Below are positions 34,372 through 45,410 of a DNA stretch of 64,000 nucleotides, one piece after another. Source of the stretch: Cylicocyclus nassatus (Eukaryota > Nematoda > Chromadorea > Rhabditida > Strongylidae); the NCBI GenBank assembly GCA_958299035.1, contig CATQJL010000001.1:78513594-78577593 (forward strand), in the 5' to 3' direction. The stretch's first letter is position 1. Each line of letters starts with the position of its first letter. Position numbers and translations under genes: made by a program. Below the pieces are notes generated by a model, which made no database searches, was not told where the DNA came from, and saw only the letters and a list, made by a program, of their open reading frames with translations.

Positions 34372-35872
34372 TATTTGCATTTTCACGGGTTTTTGACTCC
34401 CCAGCACTTACGCTCTGAATATATTTCAGAGTAAGACGAGCAAGCCAAAGGGCGATCACACATATCTTGTCAAATATTTAATCTTTCTTTAGGACATCAT
34501 AAAATACTAAAAATGCGCTAGTTGATGTCTATCTGGCAAAAAAAAAATCGCACACACAAGGTGAAAAGTACAAATACTTCCCAAAATGTATCAGGGTGAA
34601 AAAAAGCAAGAATGTATTAAAATGGAAGTGAAAGTTCACAAGCACATGTGGTGACGAGGCTGGCGCAATGGAAACACGGGCACAATGAAAGCTCAGAATC
34701 TTTTTATGCGGTCAAAACACGATGGTGGTTCTTCTTGGTCTAGAGGCCAGTTTTTGAAGCAAAACAGCACGGTTTATTTGTTTAACATAAAACAATGAGA
34801 GCAATGTCGTGCAGAAGATGGTACATACAGGAACAGGATGTAAAATTCAAGGTTTGCTTACTTTATCTTGCAAGCCGAAGCTTTGAGCCTATCAAAAATA
34901 AGCAATTACTCAACAATTATTAGGTTGTAAAGAAAGTTCCCGGGCAGTTTTGGAAATTTGATTTTCAGGCTCATTTTTCCGCAATCGGTTCAATATTAAT
35001 GACAAATTTCTACACGATTCTAAAGAAACAACCTTAGGCTTTTTGAACATCCAGTTTTAGTCAACGACAAGCCTTGTTTGACCTATACACCAAAAAAGGA
35101 AGTCTGTGCGATAAAAATTTCAAATTTTCTTTTCGCTGCCATTTTTTTGCAGTGAACAAAGAAAACCATTTAAGGGTTGGTTATCTGATTAAGAAAAGTG
35201 TTCACTTCGAAACCGCAGCTGTTTTCGGATTTTACGGTACGTGCACAAAAATTACAAGCTCTCAAACTTGCTTTTGGCGGTACATGTTTTCGCAAGCGTT
35301 GATTTTGTGAGGATCGTCACTCCTCGGCGATGAACCCAAAAGATGTGAAAGACATTACTCCAACAATTTGCAGCAATCAAGAATTTGATTTATTTGTTGG
35401 AAAGAAGTAAGACTTCAAACTCACTCACCAAAAAAAGACTTTTTCAGGATACAAAAATGGTCGATTTTTTAAGTTTTTCGAGAAAATTTTGTTTACAAGC
35501 TGTTTTTTGAAAGTATGACACAATCTATGAACAGACCTAGCAGAGATCTGAATAATTACCACACTGAGCTCTCCTGTCCTCTTCGTGCCTAAGAAATTTC
35601 AGCACTAACAGGCCAAATTTTAAGTCGACCTTTTTCCCTATTGCGCATGTTGGTGGGCCGAAACGAAGAGCTGAGAACCAAATAAAATAAGCACGCCTTG
35701 TAGACAACATTGCCTTTGCAACAATACAGCAGTGTGAAGAAAAAATTTCGCAAGTGTTCGGGAACTGTCTTTACAACCTATAATCAAAGCACTTTTACCT
35801 CAATCGGCGGAGGATTAATGACATTTATAGGATCCATGTTCGACTGTCCATAAATCTTGGCATAGTTGCAAT

Positions 35873-36342
35873 CTTCTTGTTAGTTGCTTGAGCGAAGTCC
35901 AAGATTGGTACAGAACTTTATCGCACAGAATAACAGACTAACGTTTCGGCGAACTCGCCTTCTTCAGAGTCTGAAAAGTCGAAGACACATGAGTAAACTA
36001 TCCGATCAAACACCTCGTCGATCACAGAAAGGAGCCCAACCCTCTAAGAAAAACAACAGCCTTAACCAAAACCAAGATTAAGCCAGTGCTCACCTTAACA
36101 GATGAAAAGTTGGTGGGTGCAGACCACTTATGTCAAAAGCTGTACCGCCTTACTTTTATTGTTAACTAGTGACCCGGTTCTGACCTGACCTCATTATTCA
36201 AAAGCCACAGAGGCTCTGATAAGGAGACAGCTCGTTAGTAATGGCTAGGCACTCGTCCTTCCGGTTGATTTTTGGATTTTGGGCGGCTATCCAAAACGCT
36301 TCGAGTGTCTTGCGCGCTAGGATCTCGGGTTCACGCGCCAGG
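35873..36342 (-). repeat. Inverted copy of the element's 3' tail
   Basis: Reverse complement of 39509-39977 with only a base or so different (TATTG against TATAG near the middle). It includes the end of the nuclease coding region and the 3' UTR, so the 65-residue frame seen on it is not a real gene. Repeated at 37255-37724. Confidence 0.85.
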
Positions 36343-36345
36343 TTT

Positions 36346-37143
36346 CCCGCGTTTGGTATACAAACCACAGGAGCCTAATCAACCAGCGGACGCCAAGTTT
36401 CGAGTGTTTGCTACGGGGTTGTTCTCAATTCTCAGTCGTTTTCGCCAAAAACGCCAAAATAGTAATTTAACATTTTTGCAACGCCGCGGCCTGCGCGAAA
36501 TTCGCGACCTTTGCGCTGCAGGGGAGATCAAGGTGTCTGTCAGCGACAAAGGAGGGGAGTTTGTGGTCCTTTCTCGAGATCTGGACATGGCGATCACCAA
36601 ACACCATCTGCAGGATATTACCGTATACGAGCCTGTGACAGCAAACGATTTCAGGAAGCAATACCGCCGCTTAAACAGGGTATGGTTAGACGTAGCTAAG
36701 GCTGAAGGCATTCCTAGGCTCTCGCTTCACGTTTGAAGACCGATCTGCCTATGTGTCCGGTCCTGTACACTCTAATCAAGACACATAAAGTGCCTATTGA
36801 TAGTTTAACGTCTAATAATCCGCAAGACTTTAAGGTGAGGCCTATCATCAGCGGTGTCGGAGGTCCTACGGATAGGATTTCGTGGTTTCTCAATACTATT
36901 CTTTCTCAACTGCTCAGATTTGTCCCCGCGCATCTCTCAAACACCAAAATGTTTCTTGATCGTCTGCGCAGCACCAATGTAAGGCAAGGGTGCGTACTCG
37001 AGTCTTTCGATGTGGAATCGCTCTATACCAACGCCTCCAACGACGCCGCAATGCAAGCAACCTTTGAACTTCTTGTAGAACACCAGTCGTCACTCAATCT
37101 TTATGGTCTTAGCATCAGAGGCATTTTGTCTTTGGTCAAAGAG
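36346..37143 (+). pseudogene. Truncated Penelope-like reverse transcriptase (unit 1)
   Basis: The same coding sequence as unit 2, from FPRLVYKPQEPNQPADAKF through the DKGGEFVVL block, the frame break after RLSLHV, and on to LVKE, where the tandem junction ends it. It lacks the catalytic YVDD region and the nuclease. Confidence 0.8.
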
Positions 37144-37727
37144 GAACTGTCTTTACAACCTATAATCAAAGCACTTTTACCTCAATCGGCGGAGGATTAA
37201 TGACATTTATAGGATCCATGTTCGACTGTCCATAAATCTTGGCATAGTTGCAATCTTCTTGTTAGTTGCTTGAGCGAAGTCCAAGATTGGTACAGAACTT
37301 TATCGCACAGAATAACAGACTAACGTTTCGGCGAACTCGCCTTCTTCAGAGTCTGAAAAGTCGAAGACACATGAGTAAACTATCCGATCAAACACCTCGT
37401 CGATCACAGAAAGGAGCCCAACCCTCTAAGAAAAACAACAGCCTTAACCAAAACCAAGATTAAGCCAGTGCTCACCTTAACAGATGAAAAGTTGGTGGGT
37501 GCAGACCACTTATGTCAAAAGCTGTACCGCCTTACTTTTATTGTTAACTAGTGACCCGGTTCTGACCTGACCTCATTATTCAAAAGCCACAGAGGCTCTG
37601 ATAAGGAGACAGCTCGTTAGTAATGGCTAGGCACTCGTCCTTCCGGTTGATTTTTGGATTTTGGGCGGCTATCCAAAACGCTTCGAGTGTCTTGCGCGCT
37701 AGGATCTCGGGTTCACGCGCCAGGTTT

Positions 37728-39653
37728 CCCGCGTTTGGTATACAAATCACAGGAGCCTAATCAACCAGCGGACGCCAAGTTTCGAGTGTTTGCTACGGGG
37801 TTGTTCTCAATTCTCAGTCGTTTTCGCCAAAAACGCCAAAATAGTAATTTAACATTTTTGCAACGCCGCGGCCTGCGCGAAATTCGCGACCTTTGCGCTG
37901 CAGGGGAGATCAAGGTGTCTGTCAGCGACAAAGGAGGGGAGTTTGTGGTCCTTTCTCGAGATCTGGACATGGCGATCACCAAACACCATCTGCAGGATAT
38001 TACCGTATACGAGCCTGTGACAGCAAACGATTTCAGGAAGCAATACCGCCGCTTAAACAGGGTATGGTTAGACGTAGCTAAGGCTGAAGGCATTCCTAGG
38101 CTCTCGCTTCACGTTTGAAGACCGATCTGCCTATGTGTCCGGTCCTGTACACTCTAATCAAGACACATAAAGTGCCTATTGATAGTTTAACGTCTAATAA
38201 TCCGCAAGACTTTAAGGTGAGGCCTATCATCAGCGGTGTCGGAGGTCCTACGGATAGGATTTCGTGGTTTCTCAATACTATTCTTTCTCAACTGCTCAGA
38301 TTTGTCCCCGCACATCTCTCAAACACCAAAATGTTTCTTGATCGTCTGCGCAGCACCAATGTAAGGCAAGGGTGCGTACTCGAGTCTTTCGATGTGGAAT
38401 CGCTCTATACCAACGTCTCCAACGACGCCGCAATGCAAGCAACCTTTGAACTTCTTGTAGAACACCAGTCGTCACTCAATCTTTATGGTCTTAGCATCAG
38501 AGGCATTTTGTCTTTGGTCAAAGAGTGTCTCAACTGCTCCATATTTCGTTGGTGTGGAGACTATTACAGGCAGATAAGAGGATTGGCTATGGGACAGAGG
38601 CTAGCGCCGACCTTGGCAATTGTTTTCATGTCTAAGGTGGAAGCCCCGGTACTGGCGAGCAAGCCTCTACTGTATTGTCGGTACGTGGACGACTGCTGTA
38701 TCGTGTGTCCTACCCAGTCCGAGCTTGATACTTGCTTCAATATCATGAATTCCCAGGACGCTAACATCAAGATGACGAGGGAAAAACCCAAAGATGGATG
38801 GCTGCCGTTCCTCAACGTACAGTTATGTTCATCGGGCAGAGGGTTCAAGACCAGATGGTACCGAAAGCCGAGCAGCAAAAACATCTTAGTACACCATTCT
38901 TCAGCACATCCCGCTCGAATAAAGGCATGCGTCATAGGAAACATGTTTAGAACGGCTGCGGGGGTCTCTTCTGATAGGGACGAGAAAATGCGTTCGCTGG
39001 AGCTTGCAGAATCAGTAGCAAGGTCTAATGGATACAACACAAAAGCTTATCACCCTTACAGATTCCGAGTCCATCGTACACCGTCTAGATTGGAAGCTGA
39101 AGATCAGATTCCATTTTGTCTACCATATATCTCAGAAGAGTTTAGTAGGGCTGTTCGCAGATTACTTCATCAAGCAGGCCTCAACGATATTGTAAGGATT
39201 GTCGACATTCCGCCTGCAAACCTTAAACAGCAGCTAGTACGAAACCGGGAGTACGATCGTCTCTGTACAACGTCTAATTGTGTGATTTGTCCATTCGGCA
39301 AGGAAGGAGACTGTATGATATCAGGTGTTGTCTACCTTATCACGTGTACATCATGTGGAGACACGTATATCGGCGAGACGGGTCGCCCCCTATGCACGCG
39401 CATCAAAGAACACTTAGATGGACTCAGCAAGGGCAACGCAGCTACTCCGTTAGGCATGCATCGCAGGCTCAGCCATGACGACGCGGAGGTGGGAGTGCAG
39501 GTTCGAATCCTGGCGCGTGAACCCGAGATCCTAGCGCGCAAGACACTCGAAGCGTTTTGGATAGCCGCCCAAAATCCAAAAATCAACCGGAAGGACGAGT
39601 GCCTAGCCATTACTAACGAGCTGTCTCCTTATCAGAGCCTCTGTGGCTTTTGA
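37728..39653 (+). CDS. Penelope-like reverse transcriptase / GIY-YIG endonuclease
   Basis: Two frames. 37728-38118 encodes the N-terminal region with SDKGGEFVVLSRDLDMAI, a block typical of these enzymes, and stops after RLSLHV. The next frame (from about 38115, 512 codons) has the reverse transcriptase motifs: KVRPIISG (35-41), ESFDVESLYTN (90-100, motif A), LAMGQRLAPTLA (157-168, motif B), CRYVDD (188-193, catalytic motif C) and PFLNVQL (231-237). After a Cys-rich CTTSNCVICPFGKEGDC (384-400) comes the nuclease, GVVYLITCTSCGDTYIGETG (404-423), with the R..KEH that follows. Together they copy element RNA into a nicked target. A -1 shift near 38110, identical in both units, would be needed to make one protein; otherwise this copy is defective. 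The C-terminus lies within the inverted tail. Confidence 0.85.
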
Positions 39654-39883
39654 ATAATGAGGTCAGGTCAGAACCGGGTCACTAGTTAACTATAAAAGTA
39701 AGGCGGTACAGCTTTTGACATAAGTGGTCTGCACCCACCAACTTTTCATCTGTTAAGGTGAGCACTGGCTTAATCTTGGTTTTGGTTAAGGCTGTTGTTT
39801 TTCTTAGAGGGTTGGGCTCCTTTCTGTGATCGACGAGGTGTTTGATCGGATAGTTTACTCATGTGTCTTCGACTTTTCAGACT

Positions 39884-39915
39884 CTGAAGAAGGCGAGTTC
39901 GCCGAAACGTTAGTC
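39884..39915 (+). ncRNA. Hammerhead-like ribozyme motif in the element tail
   Basis: CTGAAGA (matching CUGANGA), a GGCG/CGCC stem with loop AGTT, then GAAAC, GTTA, GTC. This gives the very short stem III (AC with GU) reported for Penelope-like hammerheads. One extra A sits between CTGAAGA and stem II, and stem I pairing is poor (CAGA with TCTG across a loop), so activity is uncertain. Antisense copies are at 35936-35967 and 37318-37349. Confidence 0.45.
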
Positions 39916-40004
39916 TGTTATTCTGTGCGATAAAGTTCTGTACCAATCTTGGACTTCGCTCAAGCAACTAACAAGAAGACATTTATAGGATTCTCTTCGA
40001 TCAT

Positions 40005-41427
40005 TTTTCGCCAGCCTCAAAAATTTCCTTAAACTGTTTTCGATTAACTGTTTTTGCAGTACCATTATGTAAACTCACCCTTGGTCAAATTTCACTTCTG
40101 TAACTAATTTTGTAACTAAAAATTTTGGGGCAAAATCACCGAAGTTGAATCAACAATGCTAGTGATCGTATAGCTTTGATTCGTGATATATAATAATTGG
40201 CCACATGCTCTGCTCTAGCCGATTAGAAAAAAATTCGAAACAATACTAAAGGTACTCTTCCGTTATCCGGACCATGTTTTTCAAAATGAATAATCTCTAG
40301 CCTGAAGCACGTATTTTCATGAAATACGTCTTCATGCTAGAGAATCTTTTTCATAGATCTTGCGAGGACGTCTCCTTGCCACGTGTCAAAATAAAAGTTA
40401 ACACGTTTGAGGCCAGTTTCACATGTTTTTTCAAAATCAGTTTGGTACGAGAGCCTTTGATGTAACGCGAAAGTTTTCAGAGGTCTTTTATGAGAGCAAA
40501 ACAGTTTTGAACGTTTACTAAAGCATCTTAGTAGCTTTCAGCAATGATTTAGTGAAAGCCTGCTCTTCAATTGTTTCCGTCATGCGAATTTTGCGAATTA
40601 AGTTTGGAAAGTATAAATGGGCTTGAAAAACGTGGCTGCCGATTGTTTCGTCGTTTAGATGACAGAACAACCACTTTTCTTTTCTATTTTGGGAAAACCT
40701 AATGTGTTTATTGAACACAGGATGTCATTTTCATAATATTAAAGCTCATTCATAAAACTGTTAATCAAAAATGAGGTCTTTATGATGTAAAAAAACAGAA
40801 TGAACTTGCACTGATAGGTAGGCTAAACTCTTGTTATAACCTGTTTAACACGCAGAGACATGTCAAATTTTTTGACACGTGACAGGAGGTTGACTCTCCA
40901 TACTGTGAAGCTTTCAACCAAATTTGGTATAAGGAAAGAAGCAATATCCTTTTTTTGAAAAAATGGGTCGGGATAACGGAAATGTACCATATTGAGATAA
41001 CGAAAATATGTGCTTGTAGTGACGGTAAATGGATGCGAATACCTGCACATGTACTAACCCGTTCTTCTTAATCACGCAAGACAATTGAGGTTTAGCTTAC
41101 AAAGCTCTTAACACGTTGAGGCGAGCCATTCTTTTAATGTGTATTCCTATGGACGAGACGTTTCCGTGTATTTTACACATGGCTTCATGTATGTATCATC
41201 TATTGTATGACTACAAACGCGAGACCGCGTTGCGGACATTGTCTCAACAAGTTTGAGTTTGTTCTTCCCTGTTTACAAAGAGTGAAAAAACCAAGACGAG
41301 ACAAATAACAAGTATAAACCAGCTAAGCACGATTAGGCTAGTTTAGGCAATGTGTGCAAAGCGATCTAGCGTCTCCTAGTCGTCGAATAAATTATAAGCA
41401 TCCATCCATGCATGAGGAACATAAATA
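40005..41427. other. No supported gene
   Basis: 5' side of the minus-strand gene whose start codon is at 40002-40004. No TTTCAG acceptor is obvious just upstream; TTTTTGAG lies about 10 bp before the ATG. Nothing else supported. Confidence 0.35.
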
Positions 41428-43044
41428 TTAGGTTGGTGCAAAAGTAATGGCCAATGTTCCAAGCTTTTTTTCAGAGCAACTTTTTTCCATCAATACTTCT
41501 TCTTTAGAACAGATGTAGTGTACCAACGAAAATCTGTTTTCATGCTCTATCTAACGATGTCTGAAGCGGGCTTCCACTATCATCTGTTATGAAGTTACTG
41601 AGCTTCAAATAACCGCATCCAAATTCATAATTTCATTGCATCCACTATTCTGGCCAGATTTCAAGCGCGTATCAAGGGCACTCCTTCGAAAATCTAGCTA
41701 TTCTATGCAATAAAGATCTTCTACGTTATGCATACTAACTGTATTCTTTGAGGTTATCCAGACTGAGATACCGGCGCTTAAACATGGGTAGCTGTTGCGG
41801 TAACTATAGAACCCATAATTTTCTTCTGAAGAAGTCATTCGCCAAAGCTTTGCTCAATTTGGTAAGCCTAGGGCTAAGCCATCCTATCAGCAGTTTTTGC
41901 ATCCAGCTGTTCAGTAAGTAGAAAATCAGAAAATTCTAATAGGTTGATGCAAAAGTTCTTTCTTCCCATTTTCAAAAATTCATAACTTCGGATTTTTTCA
42001 ACCAATTTGGCTGCATCTATATATGAAAGAGTAAGTCATGCTCTTCATAATGACATCTTAGTTGCTTGCTAATGTTGATTTGTTGCATAGATAGGAGCGA
42101 TAGAAGAAAATTAGTCAAAATTTGAATTTTCTGTGTAGGGTCATAAAAAATCGGAAACTTGCAAGAAAAATCGGAGCAGTCAGTATTGTAAATTCTTTCA
42201 TCGGCTCTTTCTAATACTGCAAAGTTTGCGCCGATTGAGCGTCTCTACGAAAAGTTATGATTTCTCTGAAAAATACCAAATTAAATCAAATTCGCCCTTT
42301 GTATTGCTTGCTCGAAAATCATAACTTTTCATAGAGACGCCCAATCGGCGCAAATTTTGACTGTTAGAAAGAGCTGATGAAAGAACCTACAATACCGACT
42401 GCTCCGATTTTTCTTGCAAGTTTCCGATTTTTTATGACCCTACACAGAAAATTCAAATTTTGACTAATTTTCTTCTATCGCTCCTATCTATGCAACAAAT
42501 GGTCATTAGCAAGCAGCTAAGATGTCATTATAAAGAGCATGACTTACTCTTTCATATATAGATGCAGCCAAATTGGTTGAAAAAATCGGATGTTATAATT
42601 TTTGAAAATGGGGGGAAAGAACTTTTGCGCCAACCTAATATATTCGGGACTCTGAAGCACACTGAAAAATGTTGAAAAAAGTGAGAAATTTTAAACTTTG
42701 ATTTTTTTTCCTTTTTCACAAACTTCTTTGTCCGAATTCTTCCTGTTGTTTTTTGTACTACTGGCTTGCGGCTACAAGATGGGCTACTCATCATCCATAC
42801 TAACAGGCTTTGAAGGAAGTTATGAATTTTCAAAAACAAGATTCTAGCAAAGGAAACTTTTTTGTCTTTTAGTCCGTATTTCTCTTCCCGTTTGTGGTGT
42901 TTGTATAAATGAGTATGCGCTGTATTGCGAAAGGTTTGCTGCTTCAGATGGTCTTTACCGTATTTAGAAACGTTGATCTTTTGAAAGTTATAGCACGTCA
43001 AAGTGAGAATTCGCAAAACGGCCATTACTTTTGCACCAACCTAA
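41428..43044. mobile_element. Mariner-like MITE, copy 1, interrupted by a foldback MITE
   Basis: Ends TTAGGTTGGTGCAAAAGTAA and its mirror, with TA on both sides (41426-41427 and 43045-43046). Minus the 0.7-kb insert it is about 915 bp. The internal block near 41755-41800 (GAGATACCGGCGC, CATGGGTAGC) matches the inverse of 48590-48640 in copy 2. The termini are those of mariner elements; no transposase motif (D,D34D) is apparent. Confidence 0.72.
41938..42637. mobile_element. 0.7-kb foldback MITE, copy 1
   Basis: Almost entirely a palindrome with two arms of about 330 bp. Ends AGGTTGATGCAAAAGTTCTT and AAGAACTTTTGCGCCAACCT. It shares the TTAGGTTGG-type tip with mariner elements but has unrelated internal sequence (TCATAACTT, AAAAAATCGGAAACTTGCAA). 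Nested in the element at 41428-43044. Confidence 0.75.
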
Positions 43045-43046
43045 TA

Positions 43047-44024
43047 CAACTGGGCAGAGGACTCCGCCCCCTTTTGGCAAGCACCGCTCGCTTGGCAAAA
43101 AATACCGAAAATTGCTTGAAAAACAAGACTTTGTGCAAATTCCGGCATTTAAAAAGTGGGCGGAGCCTACCGTTGAGGAGCGGGTAGAGACTGAAGTTGC
43201 TTGGGGTTCTGCGGTCATCTTCGGGCCTTTTCTATGCAACTCGAAAAGGAAAAAACTTTCACGAAAGCCAACGGAGTGGGCGAAGCCTGCAAAAAAAGGG
43301 GCAGGACCGACACGAAGTACCCCTTAGCCCAAATAGATTATATGAACGCAAATTAGAACATTACACCTTAAAATTAAAATTTAGACTGTCGCGCACCATT
43401 GCGCGAAGCTATCGTAAATGTGTTAAAACATTTAGGATTCATCTAGGACAGTCAAGCACTTACATAAGACGCCGTCAAGTCATTTACAAGATGTAAGCTT
43501 GTTTAATACACTGAGCAAAAACTACTCAGTTTTTATATTTTTGAATAGGAAAGAGTAGTGCGAAGCGTCTTGACTGAATGGATCAAAGGTTTGATCCCTG
43601 CTCCTAGACTAATTCGCCACTTTTCAGACGCGGTAAATCTGTTACCGGGCACGAATGGCGTAATATGAGCCGAGAGTATGAGCAGGTCGGACTCAGGTTC
43701 GATCTCGCCACTAGGCCAACCAAGCCGTCTACCGTGGGGCTGGTAAATTGGTACCAGGTTAATCTGGGAAGATAGAAGCACTAATCTGGTAATCCGCTGG
43801 CCCCTACAAGTTGCTATAAAAGGTCGCACACATTCAGTGGGCTCTTTAACTATAAAGCAGGTGTGCGTTTATCTTTTTCTTTATATATGCACTCATGGTG
43901 CGCCCAAACAACTCGACAACATTTACTCAGTAATGGAAGAAAATGTCCCAGTCACACTTCCACATTCCAACCTAAGTACATAGGTCAAGTATAGAGACCG
44001 CAGAGATCCGCTTGAATCAAGAAG
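43047..44024. other. Unique sequence with a possible tRNA-derived SINE
   Basis: 43555-43840 has two tRNA B-box-like motifs (GGTTTGATCCC near 43590 and GGTTCGATCTC near 43696), with a weak A box before the first. A SINE is possible but poorly supported. Nothing else recognised. Confidence 0.25.
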
Positions 44025-44734
44025 ATAGGTCGTCCCGGAAGTTCTTTCGCACCAAATTCAAAAATTCATAACTTCTGACTTTTCCAACCGATTTGACTGC
44101 CTTTCTTTATGTTTGAAAGAGTTAGTCATGCTCTTTGTAATGACATCTTAGCTGCTTACTAATGTTCATCTGTTGCATAGATAGGAGCGGTAGAACAAAA
44201 TTATTCAAAATTCGAATTTTCCGTGTAGGGTCATAAAAAATCGGAAACTTGCAACGAAAATCGGAGCGGTCAGTATTGTAGGCTCTTTCACTAGCTCTTT
44301 CTAATACTGCAAAGTTTGCGCCGATTGAGCGTCTCTACGAAAAGTTATGATTTCTCTGAAAAATACCAAATTAAATCAAATTCGCCCTTTTGTATTGCTT
44401 GCTCGAAAATCGTAACTTTTCATAGAGACGCTCAATCGGCGCAAACTTTGCAGTATTAGAAAGAGCTAGTGAAAGAACCTAAATACTGACTGCTCCGATT
44501 TTTGTTGCAAGTTTCCGATTTTTTACGGCCCGACAGAGAAAATTCGAATTTTGACCAATTTTCTTCTACCGCTCTTATCTATGCAACAGATGAACATTCG
44601 TAAGCAACTAAGATGTCATTATAAAGAGCATGACTTACTCTTTCATACAAAAATAAATGCAGTCAAATCGGCTGGAAAAATCTGAAGTTATGAATTTTTG
44701 AATTTGGTGCGAAAGAACTTTCGGGACGACCTAA
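44025..44734. mobile_element. 0.7-kb foldback MITE, copy 2
   Basis: Palindrome of the same family as 41938-42637, with ends TAGGTCGTCCCGGAAGTTCT and the mirror ending CGACCTAA, followed by TA at 44735-44736. Confidence 0.75.
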
Positions 44735-44736
44735 TA

Positions 44737-45410
44737 CAGGGTGTCCGTAAAGTATGTATACACTGTTTGATCGTTAATGTCTCTTTTCCCAAGAAGTCTT
44801 TTGCCTTGCCTTAGATATCATTTTGTAGAGCTGGCTTCAACTTAGATTTACAGTATAGAGCGAATCACCCATCTCTCTTCATTACTGTAGGATTACGGTG
44901 GAAATTTCAAAGAGGATTTTGAGCCATGAAAGGCCATATTTTGCCACAGAAAGGAAACAAAACAGTTTAAAAACTTTATACTAGGCTAATTTGAGCTGCT
45001 GATCCTAATTGTGAAGTTCGCAACTCATTATGATGCTTCATTGAAGAGTTATGCCAGGTAAGAGGTAGCGGCCATTTTTCAATATTCCTAAAAAGTGCGA
45101 TTGCACCGTTTAAAAAGCTTCGCAATCTTGTGAATAGTTGAGTATTGAACTCAGCGTCCATAAAAACCCTTTCACATAAGTTTTCACAGTTATTTGAAAA
45201 TTTTTGAAACTGCAGTTTTTTCACATTGATACCATATGATTCAAGTTTCTACCGTAATCCTACAGTAATGAAGAGAGACGGGTGATTTGCTCCATACACT
45301 AAATCTAAGTTGAAGCCAGCTCTACAAAACGGTACCTGAGGCAAGGCAAAAGACTTCTGAAAAGAGATATTAACGATCAAACAGTGTATACATACTTTAC
45401 GGACACCCTG
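44737..45410. mobile_element. CAGGGTGTCC foldback element
   Basis: Inverted arms of about 190 bp starting CAGGGTGTCCGTAAAGTATG, with TA on both sides (44735-44736 and 45411-45412). The left TA is also the right TA of the foldback MITE before it. Degraded relatives lie at 19057-19620 and 47435-47600. Confidence 0.75.

Larger units (their letters stand above)
35762..38525. repeat. Tandem duplication, unit 1,382 bp
   Basis: 35762-37143 is repeated at 37144-38525. I see about three differences: 36366/37748, near 36940/38322 and near 37034/38416. Each unit carries part of the host intron and exon, the target duplication, the inverted arm and the 5' half of the Penelope-like coding region, so it arose after that insertion. 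At the junction the reverse transcriptase frame of unit 1 breaks off after CAAAGAG. Confidence 0.85.
35834..39977 (+). mobile_element. Penelope-like element with GIY-YIG endonuclease
   Basis: Flanked by a 14-bp duplication GACATTTATAGGAT (35820-35833 and 39978-39991). It encodes a reverse transcriptase with a C-terminal GIY-YIG nuclease, the hallmark of Penelope-like elements. Its 3' 470 bp (39509-39977) is present inverted at the 5' side (about 35873-36342, and again at 37255-37724 in the duplicated unit). A 39-bp stretch of unknown origin (35834-35872) lies between the duplication and the 5' arm. No second element of this family is in the window. Confidence 0.88.
33444..40004 (-). pseudogene. 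Unrecognised gene with two exons hit by transposons
   Basis: Minus-strand exons. Exon 1 starts at ATG 40002-40004 and, skipping the Penelope-like insertion and one copy of the 14-bp duplication, continues at 35799-35833: MIEENPINVINPPPIE, donor GTAAAAG. Exon 2, 34862-34888, reads AQSFGLQDK between TTTTGATAG and GTAAGC. Exon 3, 34372-34414 plus 33444-33451, reads SVSAGESKTRENANIGA from an ATATTCAG acceptor to a GTGAGT donor once the CAGGGTG element and one TA are removed. All joins are phase 0, giving a hydrophilic N-terminus. The end is unknown; the membrane exon at 31048-31175 is a candidate. With both elements in place the gene is probably broken, though the element junction supplies a new in-frame ATG (MDPINV). 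No family recognised. Confidence 0.42.

Noticed and set aside
35884..36081. 65-codon frame seen three times (35884, 37266 and inverted at 39770)
   Set aside because: It is the antisense of the Penelope-like 3' tail, repeated because the tail is repeated.
36379..36711. 110-codon minus frame, repeated at 37761
   Set aside because: Shadow of the reverse transcriptase coding region on the other strand.
38564..39040. 158-codon minus frame
   Set aside because: Antisense to the YVDD region of the reverse transcriptase.
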